A stretch of DNA of 7,879 nt. Origin: an uncultured Terriglobus sp. Its GTDB lineage: Bacteria; Acidobacteriota; Terriglobia; Terriglobales; Acidobacteriaceae. The stretch is from NCBI GenBank assembly GCA_937859825.1, contig CALMAP010000051.1, positions 1-7,879 of the forward strand, in the 5' to 3' direction. The position numbers and the translations under genes were made by a program. Positions 1-7,296 of the stretch are shown here, piece after piece (position 1 is the stretch's first letter; every line of letters starts with the position of its first letter). The notes under the pieces are model-generated. The model was given only the letters and a program-made list of their open reading frames with translations, had not been told where the DNA came from and did no database searches.

Positions 1-73
1 TTTCAAGAGTGTGTGGCAAGAGTAACAACCTTGTTCACATTCAGAGACTTTTTTGCGCTTCGAAATACATTCC

Positions 74-382
74 TTAAAGCAGGATGGGATAGACCAGAAA
101 GAAAACGATTAAGCAGGCGGCCATCAGGTCCATGTAAATCAACAGCACGACACCACCGTGATACCAGTTCCAGCTTCGCTGCATACAACGAACGGTGTCC
201 GCCGTGCCGAGCGTAGCAATCATGAGAGGGAGCAGAAGCCAGGGGGTCTCCCGGTTCTCAGGGAAGTGAGAGAGACGAAACGCAACTGCAGTACTGGCCA
301 ATACCAGCATGGTGCCTCGCAGCAGGGAACGCCTGCGCCACTGCAGCAGAGCAGGTAGCCGGAAGGTCGTTCGTAACGGCAT
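74..382 (-). CDS. small hypothetical membrane protein, three predicted helices
   Basis: I do not recognise a family for this protein of 102 residues. It starts with a basic stretch (residues 1-20, many Arg). Three hydrophobic segments follow, at about residues 21-37, 47-65 and 76-102. The last one runs to the C-terminus and ends in LVYPILL. A His/Trp/Arg-rich loop (around RSWNWYHGG) lies between helices 2 and 3. This looks like an integral inner-membrane protein with no catalytic motif. I chose the ATG at 382 because GGAG (388-391 on the minus strand) lies 5 nt upstream; the adjacent GTG at 385 would be too close. The gene starts about 50 bp after the mtnA stop on the same strand, so it may be the last gene of that transcript. 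Its hydrophobic pattern is much more protein-like than the overlapping frames, but function is unknown. Confidence 0.7.
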   Translation of the reverse strand: MPLRTTFRLPALLQWRRRSLLRGTMLVLASTAVAFRLSHFPENRETPWLLLPLMIATLGTADTVRCMQRSWNWYHGGVVLLIYMDLMAACLIVFFLVYPILL

Positions 383-431
383 CACTGCTCCATCTCTGAT
401 CGTGTTCGCCTGCTGGCCGAAGCTCTATGAG

Positions 432-1526
432 CTACGCGGTCTGTTCCATGAGTTGCGGCTGGCCGCTACTCATCGCAGCAATGGATTCTCCGAACGGCGC
501 ACGCAGCAGACCGCGCTCGGTGATAATCGCTGTCACGTATTTTGCGGGGGTCACGTCGAACGCCGGGTTTTCGATGCCGCAGCCGTCCGGCGTCATCTGT
601 TTGCCGTTGGAGTGCGTGACCTCACGAGCGTTTCGCTGCTCGATGGGGATACCGTCACCAGTGGCCGTCTCCATATCGATGGTGGACCACGGCGCTGCGA
701 CGAAGAACGGGATGCCATGCTCCTTTGCGAGAACGGCAACGGTGTAGGTGCCAATCTTATTGGCGACGTCGCCGTTGGCAGCGATGCGGTCCGCGCCGAC
801 GATCACTGCCTGGATACGTCCCTGACGCATCAGCGCGCCGCTCATGTTGTCGCAGAGCACGGTAGTTGGAATGTTGTCCTGTAGCAGTTCCCATGCCGTC
901 AGCCTTGCGCCCTGCAGGTAGGGTCGGGTCTCGTCCGCGAGCACGTGAATGTCGGCACCGGCTTCCACCGCGGCGCGGATCACACCTAGCGCGGTACCGT
1001 AGCCGGCGGCGCACAATGCCCCGGCGTTGCAATGGGTGAGCACCGTGCCATGGCGGGGCAACAGGTGCTCGCCGATGCGGCCCATCGTGCGGCAGGTGGC
1101 AATGTCTTCGGTGTAAACCTGCTCCGCTTCCGTAACAACAGCGTCCTTGATGATGCGAAGTCGCTCCGCCTCCGGTTTGCCTGCGGTCTCCTGCACCAGC
1201 TTCTTGTAAAGATCATGGATGCGGGCGATGCCCCAGAACAGGTTTACAGCGGTGGGCCGTGTGCCCGCGAGCACGCCTGCCATCGTCTCAACTTCAGGAG
1301 AGAGCGCATCGACAGAGGTCGCGGTGGAACGGTCAACGCCCAGCGCCATGCCCATTGCGGCGGAGACACCGATGGCCGGAGCGCCACGCACGATCATGTC
1401 ACGGATGACGGTGGCGACTTCCTCGTAGGTGGTGGCAGTGACATACACTTCTTCGAGCGGGAGCTTTGTCTGATCAAGGAACCGGACGCCAGCGTCGGTC
1501 CATTCAAGAGTAGGAATCATCCCCAT
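432..1526 (-). CDS. mtnA: S-methyl-5-thioribose-1-phosphate isomerase (MtnA)
   Basis: This enzyme converts 5-methylthioribose-1-phosphate to 5-methylthioribulose-1-phosphate in the cytosolic methionine salvage pathway. It belongs to the eIF2B-alpha-like isomerase family. The 364-residue length is normal. Visible family motifs are RGAPAIGVSAA (47-57), RPTAVNLFW (90-98), LTHCNAGAL (163-171) with the catalytic Cys166, DETRPYLQGARLTAWEL (198-214), CDNMSGAL (225-232), VGADRIAANGD (243-253) with the catalytic Asp246, and NKIGTY (256-261). Both catalytic residues are present, so the enzyme should be active. The family includes the related eIF2B subunits and ribose-1,5-bisphosphate isomerases, but the motif set and length fit MtnA best. 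The ATG at 1526 has only a weak, distant ribosome site (AAGGCGAG); a second in-frame ATG follows at 1520. It lies 30 bp downstream of the nuclease-like gene. No other salvage genes (mtnK, mtnB, mtnC, mtnD) are in the window. Confidence 0.96.
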   Translation of the reverse strand: MGMIPTLEWTDAGVRFLDQTKLPLEEVYVTATTYEEVATVIRDMIVRGAPAIGVSAAMGMALGVDRSTATSVDALSPEVETMAGVLAGTRPTAVNLFWGIARIHDLYKKLVQETAGKPEAERLRIIKDAVVTEAEQVYTEDIATCRTMGRIGEHLLPRHGTVLTHCNAGALCAAGYGTALGVIRAAVEAGADIHVLADETRPYLQGARLTAWELLQDNIPTTVLCDNMSGALMRQGRIQAVIVGADRIAANGDVANKIGTYTVAVLAKEHGIPFFVAAPWSTIDMETATGDGIPIEQRNAREVTHSNGKQMTPDGCGIENPAFDVTPAKYVTAIITERGLLRAPFGESIAAMSSGQPQLMEQTA

Positions 1527-1556
1527 CAGTTTACGCGGTCTCGCCTTATGCCAGCA

Positions 1557-2411
1557 TCACGCGCAGGGCTCGATCCCGTATTTCGTTGCAAGAAATGCCT
1601 GCAGATTGCGTGAGACACAGCAGGCAAGCTCCTGCCAGGTGACGATACGAAGCCGGTTCCGCAAGTGGAGCGGCCGAACGGCTCGGTAGACCAGAAAGAC
1701 ATCCTCCATCAGGTCATTGCGGCGGCTGTCCAGAAAGACGGCGAAGCCGCCGCCAAGGTGCTGCGCGGCCAGAATGCAACGCAGCAACTGATAGGAGCGG
1801 AAGAGCATTCGGGAGCGCGGAAGCTGGTCGACATCGAAGATTTCGTCAAAACCTGAATACCGGTTGAGCAGCTCGGGTCGAGCTGTTTGAAAGTCGGATT
1901 CACTCAGTTTTGCTTCCACGTACAGCGGGCCGTCGTTCGTGTCCAGGCGCATGTCGAACTCGGTGCGATCGTCGTGTTCGCTGAGCAGCGGAACGCGGGC
2001 GCGCACGCCGAAGTCGGGTGGTCTTCCGGTCGTGCCCAGCAGCCGCGCGAGGCGGGGTGAGCGGACCGTCTGCGGATGGCAGAAGATGTTCATCAGCAGG
2101 GCGTCGGAACTTGCGGCGCAGTCCAGCTCGTGGCGGTGCCTGCTCTCAGCGTGGGGAACACGAGCGGATGCGGTATACGATTTTCCCAGGCGCTCTTTCC
2201 AGGCCGCATTCGCAAGAATGCGCTTGTAAGCCGCAGGGAAGAAGTTGCCGTGCGTGCCGTCATCGCATGGCGTGTACACGACGGACGGCGTCTCGCTCCA
2301 GGTGGTCTCGTGTTCGTACAAGGCAGCACGGTGCATGTTGCGGGCACTCAACTCACGGCGCAACGTACCCGATGTTCGTCTTGCAGATTCGGAGAAGGAT
2401 GTCTCAGTCAT
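1557..2411 (-). CDS. PD-(D/E)XK nuclease-like protein, resembling PGN_0703-type putative restriction endonucleases
   Basis: This is a protein of 284 residues with a likely PD-(D/E)XK nuclease core. Its segment RTEFDMRL holds Asp153 and is followed after a short turn by a beta strand ending VEAKLSE, with Glu166 and Lys168. This gives the D-x(n)-E-x-K arrangement of the fold. Upstream, SSDALLMNIF (about 101-110) resembles the conserved 'SS-A-NfF' segment I recall from PGN_0703-like proteins (REase-ARP in Pfam). A later RSYQLLRCILAA helix (about 205-216) and a strand-like RIVTWQEL near the end also fit. The family name is from memory, so the fold is surer than the family. No methyltransferase, specificity subunit or helicase is adjacent, so a classical restriction system is not supported. 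It could be a solitary nuclease or a domesticated protein. The start is either ATG 2411 or GTG 2423; neither has a clear Shine-Dalgarno, and I prefer the ATG. It probably shares a transcript with mtnA, 30 bp downstream. Confidence 0.72.
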   Translation of the reverse strand: MTETSFSESARRTSGTLRRELSARNMHRAALYEHETTWSETPSVVYTPCDDGTHGNFFPAAYKRILANAAWKERLGKSYTASARVPHAESRHRHELDCAASSDALLMNIFCHPQTVRSPRLARLLGTTGRPPDFGVRARVPLLSEHDDRTEFDMRLDTNDGPLYVEAKLSESDFQTARPELLNRYSGFDEIFDVDQLPRSRMLFRSYQLLRCILAAQHLGGGFAVFLDSRRNDLMEDVFLVYRAVRPLHLRNRLRIVTWQELACCVSRNLQAFLATKYGIEPCA

Positions 2412-2455
2412 GGGTACACGCACGACGCGTCAGGCGATGATAAGGCGAAAGCGGG

Positions 2456-2460
2456 TAGGA
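2456..2460 (+). promoter_or_regulatory. ribosome binding site of the zinc-ribbon gene
   Basis: TAGGA lies 7 nt before the GTG at 2468. It decides that start, since an ATG at 2460 is in another frame that closes after 11 codons. Confidence 0.6.
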
Positions 2461-2467
2461 TGTCCAA

Positions 2468-2674
2468 GTGCGCTTCCTTGATAAGAACAACCTAGGCGAT
2501 GATGAGGACTGGTACGGCAACAGCGCGGCAGTCCGTTGCTATGCGTGTGGCAAGGTCTTTCTTACCTCGCAGGTGCTGCACCGCAAGGGTCGCGCCTGCC
2601 CGCGCTGCGGCAAGTGCAGAGTGATGTTTACGAAGCGTGGCGTAGAGGTCAGCGAGGCGGCAGACCAGTTGTAG
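2468..2674 (+). CDS. small zinc-ribbon protein
   Basis: This 68-residue protein has two CxxC knuckles, CYAC (Cys24, Cys27) and CPRC (Cys44, Cys47), 16 residues apart. That is the layout of a zinc ribbon binding one zinc ion. A fifth cysteine, Cys50, follows directly. The N-terminus is acidic (LGDDEDWYG) and the stretch between and after the knuckles is basic, which would suit nucleic acid or protein binding. No enzymatic motif is visible and no named family comes to mind. It starts at GTG with a well-placed TAGGA. It is the only plus-strand gene between two minus-strand groups: its start is 56 bp from the nuclease-like gene's start and its stop is 4 bp from the pyrE stop. The regular cysteine pattern and good ribosome site argue for a real gene. 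Its role is unknown. Confidence 0.78.
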   Translation: MRFLDKNNLGDDEDWYGNSAAVRCYACGKVFLTSQVLHRKGRACPRCGKCRVMFTKRGVEVSEAADQL

Positions 2675-2678
2675 GCGA

Positions 2679-3290
2679 TCAGGCCTGCTGCTTCAGTTTC
2701 TCCGCACGCACGTCGGCTGCCGTAAACAGCGTGACAAAGGGAGCATCGCCGATTGTTGCCTGAATGACTTCGCGACCACCCTGCTGCCTGTCGACAAGGC
2801 AAAGCACCGCGGCAACGTGCATGCCTGAAGAACGAACTGCTTCGATGGCAGTGATGGTCGATCCACCGGTCGTGCACACATCGTCCACAACAACGACGGA
2901 TGCGCCGGGCCGGACATAGCCCTCGATCTGGCGTCCTGTGCCGTGGGCCTTCATGGTCTTGCGTACGAGGAACCCGTGCACCAGCGCTGCTTCCGGATGA
3001 TCGATTCGGTAGTAAGCGGATGCGGTTGCGATGTTCGATACGAGAGGGTCGGCCCCCATCGTGAGTCCACCTACGGCCTCTGCCTTCGGTGCATGTTCCC
3101 GCACCGTCTGCGCCATGAGCAGACCGCATAAGCGGCCGCCATTGGCGTCGAGTGTGGTTGTGCGACAGTCAATGTAGTAGTCACTCTTTGCGCCGCTTGC
3201 CAGTGTGAAGTCTCCCAGGCGGAAGGAGAGACGGGCGATCCGTGTCAGCAGCGTTTCGCGGTCAGAAGAGGCCATATGCAAGTTTGGCAT
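2679..3290 (-). CDS. pyrE: orotate phosphoribosyltransferase (PyrE)
   Basis: PyrE joins orotate to 5-phosphoribosyl-1-pyrophosphate to make orotidine 5'-phosphate, the fifth step of de novo UMP synthesis in the cytosol. At 203 residues it is of usual length. The PRPP-binding motif VVVVDDVCTTGGST spans 132-145. The substrate segment SGAKSDYYIDCR (32-43) is present. The flexible catalytic loop is FLVRKTMKAHGTGRQIEG (107-124), with Arg110, Lys111, Lys114 and His116. Members act as dimers in which this loop crosses into the partner's site. The ATG at 3290 has no strong Shine-Dalgarno; a second in-frame ATG at 3275 gives an N-terminus MASSDRETLL and is possible. The start lies 12 bp after the CPBP gene stop, so translation is probably linked to that gene. 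No pyrimidine attenuator or other pyr gene is visible here. Confidence 0.95.
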   Translation of the reverse strand: MPNLHMASSDRETLLTRIARLSFRLGDFTLASGAKSDYYIDCRTTTLDANGGRLCGLLMAQTVREHAPKAEAVGGLTMGADPLVSNIATASAYYRIDHPEAALVHGFLVRKTMKAHGTGRQIEGYVRPGASVVVVDDVCTTGGSTITAIEAVRSSGMHVAAVLCLVDRQQGGREVIQATIGDAPFVTLFTAADVRAEKLKQQA

Positions 3291-3302
3291 AGGCGGACTG
3301 GC

Positions 3303-4247
3303 TCAACGCCCGTGCATCTTTTCCAGGTGACGGAAGCCGTCCGTCGCGAAGAAGAGAACGACGAAGATAAAGCCGTTGTATGCAATGTGGACGAGCGAAG
3401 ACGCTGCAAGTGAGTTGAGGCGAAGACGGACTGCCGTGAGCACCCCACCCACCAGCGTGAGGACAGCGACAGCATTCCATGCGCGCCCAAGCTGCGCGGC
3501 ATGCATGACCGCGAACAGAATACTGGTCAGAATTCCGGAGAAGATCCAAGCCGGGCGGCTGATCGTGTCCGTGGTTCTCCATGCCTCACGACCTTGTTCA
3601 GTTCGTGGATGGCGCACCCAGTCAAAGGCGATGGCAACGCCACGCAAAAGGAAGCCGCGAAAAATCAACTCCTCGACAACCGGGGCGATGAAGGTGCCGA
3701 AGATTGCAACCATCCACACCGTCGCGTGGCTGCGGAAAAATGCATCGATGGGCATTTCCTTCGGCAAAGTCATGTGCGACTCGACCATCTGGGCCAGCAC
3801 AGCGGTCCCTACTCCAAGCAGCATCAGCTTGCCGGCGTGCCGCGCAGCGGTTCCGAAGCCGACGTGCAGCACTTCATGGAACGGTCGTCGCCACATCTTT
3901 TGAAAGAGCGGAACGATCACTGCCAGAGTCAGCAGGTAGCCAAGCGCCTCGGAGAGCACCGTAGCCCCCGGCATCGCGCTGGGTGTGATCCCCTGCAAAG
4001 GCGGCAGCAGGTGCATCGCCTGGCCGAGAGTCAGAATCACGAGAGAGGCTAGAAGTACGGCGAAAAACCCGATCGCTAGGGCAAGCAGCGCATATCCAAG
4101 ATTCGGCTGCCTTGGATGTATGGGGGAATATGTGGTAACTCCCCCGTTTGAGCCGGGTACACTCGTCCTGTGCCGCGCCTCTTCCTCTGCCTGCCGTACC
4201 TCTGGCATGTAGTGGCTGAGATCGAAGTCGTCCGAAGGATAGTTCAT
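3303..4247 (-). CDS. CPBP-family intramembrane metalloprotease (CAAX protease/Abi type)
   Basis: This 314-residue membrane protein carries the three motifs of the CPBP (CaaX protease and bacteriocin-processing, formerly Abi) family: EExxxR at Glu192, Glu193 and Arg197 within VVEELIFRG; FxxxH at Phe245 and His249 within LFAVMHA; and HxxxN at His287 and Asn291 within HIAYN. These residues form the metal-dependent active site inside the membrane, and all are intact. About 50 hydrophilic, probably cytoplasmic residues come first. Roughly seven hydrophobic segments follow, near 50-77, 93-115, 138-157, 175-200, 233-255, 257-275 and 283-302. A polar insert of about 30 residues (208-232) separates motifs 1 and 2. 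The substrate cannot be predicted; family members process prenylated proteins or peptides or serve in bacteriocin immunity. The ATG overlaps the uvrA stop (ATGA), with AAAGG 10 nt upstream inside uvrA, so the two are probably translationally coupled. pyrE follows after 12 bp. Confidence 0.92.
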   Translation of the reverse strand: MNYPSDDFDLSHYMPEVRQAEEEARHRTSVPGSNGGVTTYSPIHPRQPNLGYALLALAIGFFAVLLASLVILTLGQAMHLLPPLQGITPSAMPGATVLSEALGYLLTLAVIVPLFQKMWRRPFHEVLHVGFGTAARHAGKLMLLGVGTAVLAQMVESHMTLPKEMPIDAFFRSHATVWMVAIFGTFIAPVVEELIFRGFLLRGVAIAFDWVRHPRTEQGREAWRTTDTISRPAWIFSGILTSILFAVMHAAQLGRAWNAVAVLTLVGGVLTAVRLRLNSLAASSLVHIAYNGFIFVVLFFATDGFRHLEKMHGR

Positions 4248-7200
4248 GCGGCACGCGCCTTTGACCGTGTCTGCTTCGGCCCAGTGCTCTCTGTCTGCTC
4301 TGCCTCGCGTGCGGCCTTCTTCGCTTTGCTCTTTGCGGCCGCCTGCTTGGCGGCGGCTTTTCGCTTGGCGGCGCGCTCTTCGGCAGAGGGAGCGAACTTC
4401 GTGGCGTTCGCCACTTCTGTTTTTACTGTGACTGGTGCGACATACTCGGGTGCGGACGCGCGTTCGCTGCCCGGGCGTTCCCGGTAGTGTTTCGCTAAAA
4501 AGCTGCCGGTATGCGAGGCGGTGATTTTGGCAATCTGCTCCGGGGTTCCTTCGGCCACAATGGTACCGCCGCCCTCGCCGCCCTCGGGGCCCATGTCGAT
4601 AATCCAGTCCGCATTGCGGATCATGTCAAGATTGTGCTCGATAATGATGATCGAGTTCCCGAAATTGGTCAGCTTCTGCAGCACTTCCAGCAGCTTCCGT
4701 ACATCGTCGAAGTGCAGGCCCGTGGTAGGTTCGTCCAGCAGGTAAAGCGTGCGTCCGGTCTGGCGCTTGCTCAGCTCTTTTGCGAGCTTCATCCGCTGCG
4801 CCTCACCGCCCGAGAGCGTGGTGGCAGACTGGCCGAGATGAACGTACCCAAGACCCACATCCGCCAGGGTCTGCAGCTTGCTCTTGATGTTCGGCACATC
4901 GGCGAGTACGGTCAGCGCGTCCGCGATCGGCAAGTCGAGCACATCAGCAATCGAGTAGCCGTTGAAGCGGGCGGAGAGTGTCTCCTGGTTGTAGCGCCGA
5001 CCATTGCACACCTCACATAGAACGTACACGTCCGGCAGAAAGTTCATCTCGATGCGGCGCTGGCCGTCGCCCTGACACGCCTCGCATCGCCCGCCCTGCA
5101 CATTGAAGGAGAAACGGCCTGGCTTGTACCCGCGTTCCCGCGATTCCGGCAGCATCGCAAAGAGGTCGCGGATGGCTGTGAACACACCGGTGTAGGTGGC
5201 CGGGTTCGACCGAGGTGTGCGCCCGATCGGGGACTGATCGATCTGGATGACCTTGTCCAGCTGCTCGGTGCCTGTGATTGCGCCGTGTGCCCCAGGCTCT
5301 TCACGGGAACGGTACAGCTGTTTTGCGAGCGAGCGATAGAGAATGTCGTTCACGAGTGTCGACTTACCCGAACCACTCACACCGGTCACCACGGTCAGCA
5401 CACCGAGCGGAAAGCGGGCAGTCACATTGCGAAGATTGTGGCTGCGGGCATCCTGCACCACCACCTCGCGTCCGGAGAGTGCGCGTGGTGCGTCGTTCGA
5501 ACGGATGTCGAGTTCGCCGGACATGTACCTGCCGGTTAAGGAGCCCGGTGTGCAGGCTACCTCTTCCGGTGTCCCCGCGGCGATCAGCGCACCACCGTTT
5601 TTGCCCGCGCCCGGTCCCAGGTCGAGCACGTAATCCGCTTTGCGGATGGTGTCCTCGTCGTGCTCCACCACGAGTACGGTGTTGCCCAGATCGCGCAGGT
5701 TCTCCATCGCGGCGATCAGCTTCATGTTGTCGCGCTGATGCAGACCGATGGAAGGCTCGTCGAGCACATAGAGCACACCCCGCAGGCGTGAACCAATCTG
5801 GGTGGCGAGCCGGATGCGCTGGCCCTCGCCGCCGGAGATGGTCGCCGCGCTGCGGTTGAGCGAAAGATAACTCAGGCCAACCGCGTTCAGAAATTCAAGC
5901 CGCTCGATGACCTCACGCTGCAACCGGTCCGCGATGATCTTTTCTCGTCCGACAAAGGCGAAGGTGCGTGCCGCTTCGAGCGCTCGTGCGAGCGAAAGCG
6001 CGGTAAATTCCGCAATGGATTTGGAAGCGACCTTGACGGCCAGCGACTCAGGTCGCAGCCGTCTGCCGTTGCAGGCGGGGCACTCCGTCGCGGACATGTA
6101 CTGCATGTAGTATTCGCGGAACGAGTCTGATTTGGACTCTTCCATGGAGTCGCGCAGATAGCCGAAGATGCCGTGAAAGCCTGTCCTGCCTGCGTCCGCG
6201 CGGGAAGGGCCGTACAGCAGCAACTTCTGCTGCGACTCAGGCAGATCCTGGAACGGCAGCTTCAGGTTGATCTTCTGCTTGTCCGCAAAGAGCTTAATCA
6301 GGCGAAGCAGGTAGGCACTGCCGGAGCCTGGGCCCATGGCACCGTCAAGCAGCGGCTTGGACCAGTCCGTAATGGCTTTGCCAGGATCGAAGTCATAGAT
6401 ACTGCCAAGCCCATTGCATTCCGGGCAGGCACCATACGTGGAATTGAACGAAAACGATCTTGGTTCGAGCTTGGGGACGTTGATGCCGCAGTCCGGGCAG
6501 GCCATGGACGAGCTGTACAGCGTCTCGTCCATGCCGTGGATCGCGATGATGACCAGTCCTTTGGCCATTTGCAGCGCCTTCTGCACGCTGGCTTCGAGGC
6601 GGCGGGTGTCGGGCCTGCCGTCCGCGTCGTGTTTCAGCAGGATGCGGTCAATCATCGCCTCGATGGTGTGGTTCTTGCGCTTTTCCAGCCGCATGCCATC
6701 GGTAATCTCGATCATCTCGCCGTCGACACGCGCCCGGAAGCCCTGCTGGTCCAGCATCTCCAGCTCTTCGCGGAACTCACCTTTGCGCCCGCGCACGAGC
6801 GGCGCGTAGACCGTGATGCGTTCCCCGGGAGAGAGCGCAACGATGCGCTCCACAATCTGGTCGGCAGACTGGCGTGAGATTTCGTGTCCGCACTTTGGGC
6901 AATGCGGCTTGCCGACCGACGCCCAGAGCAGACGCAGGTAATCGTAAATCTCGGTAATGGTGCCGACTGTGGACCGCGGTGAGCGCGAAGTGGTCTTTTG
7001 CTCGATGGAAATCGCAGGGGAAAGACCGTCGATCGCGTCCACATCCGGCCGTTCCATTTGGTCGAGGAACTGGCGTGCGTAGGCGGAAAGCGTCTCCACG
7101 TAGCGGCGCTGACCCTCGGCGTAGATGGTGTCGAACGCGAGGGAACTTTTGCCCGAGCCGGAAAGGCCGGTCACCACAGTCAGGGAGTTCCGTGGAATGC

Positions 7201-7264
7201 TGACGTCAATGTTCTTCAGATTGTGGTGGCGGGCGCCACGCACGGTGATGTGAGACACACTCAT
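4244..7264 (-). CDS. uvrA: excinuclease ABC subunit A (UvrA) with a Lys/Ala-rich C-terminal tail
   Basis: UvrA is the DNA-damage-sensing ATPase of nucleotide excision repair. As a dimer it finds distorted DNA and loads UvrB. From the ATG at 7264 it has 1006 residues. The first ABC module has Walker A GLSGSGKSS (33-41), a zinc module with Cys256, Cys259, Cys280 and Cys283, signature ISGGEGQR (476-483) and Walker B VLYVLDEPSIGLH (497-509). The second has Walker A GVSGSGKS (628-635), the UvrA zinc finger Cys727, Cys730, Cys750 and Cys753, signature LSGGEAQR (817-824) and Walker B TLYLLDEPTTGLH (839-851). The UvrB-interaction region near 95-125 is present, so it is class I. The open frame runs on upstream to 7375, but homologous UvrA proteins begin right before VRGARxHNLKN, which supports 7264. 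The ribosome site there is not standard (see the leader hairpin). Residues about 928-1006 form a tail beyond the normal UvrA end, rich in Lys, Ala and Arg. Its stop overlaps the CPBP start. Confidence 0.97.
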   Translation of the reverse strand: MSVSHITVRGARHHNLKNIDVSIPRNSLTVVTGLSGSGKSSLAFDTIYAEGQRRYVETLSAYARQFLDQMERPDVDAIDGLSPAISIEQKTTSRSPRSTVGTITEIYDYLRLLWASVGKPHCPKCGHEISRQSADQIVERIVALSPGERITVYAPLVRGRKGEFREELEMLDQQGFRARVDGEMIEITDGMRLEKRKNHTIEAMIDRILLKHDADGRPDTRRLEASVQKALQMAKGLVIIAIHGMDETLYSSSMACPDCGINVPKLEPRSFSFNSTYGACPECNGLGSIYDFDPGKAITDWSKPLLDGAMGPGSGSAYLLRLIKLFADKQKINLKLPFQDLPESQQKLLLYGPSRADAGRTGFHGIFGYLRDSMEESKSDSFREYYMQYMSATECPACNGRRLRPESLAVKVASKSIAEFTALSLARALEAARTFAFVGREKIIADRLQREVIERLEFLNAVGLSYLSLNRSAATISGGEGQRIRLATQIGSRLRGVLYVLDEPSIGLHQRDNMKLIAAMENLRDLGNTVLVVEHDEDTIRKADYVLDLGPGAGKNGGALIAAGTPEEVACTPGSLTGRYMSGELDIRSNDAPRALSGREVVVQDARSHNLRNVTARFPLGVLTVVTGVSGSGKSTLVNDILYRSLAKQLYRSREEPGAHGAITGTEQLDKVIQIDQSPIGRTPRSNPATYTGVFTAIRDLFAMLPESRERGYKPGRFSFNVQGGRCEACQGDGQRRIEMNFLPDVYVLCEVCNGRRYNQETLSARFNGYSIADVLDLPIADALTVLADVPNIKSKLQTLADVGLGYVHLGQSATTLSGGEAQRMKLAKELSKRQTGRTLYLLDEPTTGLHFDDVRKLLEVLQKLTNFGNSIIIIEHNLDMIRNADWIIDMGPEGGEGGGTIVAEGTPEQIAKITASHTGSFLAKHYRERPGSERASAPEYVAPVTVKTEVANATKFAPSAEERAAKRKAAAKQAAAKSKAKKAAREAEQTESTGPKQTRSKARAA

Positions 7265-7272
7265 GGAGATTG

Positions 7273-7296
7273 GGAGCGGCAAATTCGCCGCACTCC
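7273..7296 (-). promoter_or_regulatory. hairpin in the uvrA leader, including an AGGAG
   Basis: In the uvrA transcript direction, GGAG-T-GCGGC pairs with GCCGC-TCC, giving about nine base pairs with one bulged base and the loop GAATTT. It ends 8 nt before the uvrA ATG. The only good Shine-Dalgarno-like sequence, AGGAG at 7293-7297, lies in the 5' arm, 28 nt from the ATG. It would be hidden in the full hairpin. If only the inner GCGGC/GCCGC stem formed, it would be brought to about 12 nt from the ATG. The pairing is read from sequence; a regulatory role is inference. Confidence 0.4.

Noticed and set aside
30..80. A/T run TTTTTT (49-54) as a terminator for the transcript ending at 74
   Set aside because: No stable GC-rich stem precedes it in the minus-strand direction; only a 4-bp pairing with a long loop.
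309..884. A 191-residue plus-strand open frame opposite mtnA and the gene after it
   Set aside because: It lies across two minus-strand genes and shows no family motif; a shadow of mtnA codon bias.
5278..5859. Plus-strand open frame of 193 residues, rich in Arg/Pro/Cys
   Set aside because: It is antisense to the conserved second half of UvrA, and the Arg/Pro/Cys bias is typical of a GC-rich shadow frame.
6173..6877. A 234-residue open frame on the plus strand opposite uvrA
   Set aside because: It is antisense to the conserved UvrA coding region, has no recognisable domain, and its length follows from GC-rich codon structure on the other strand.
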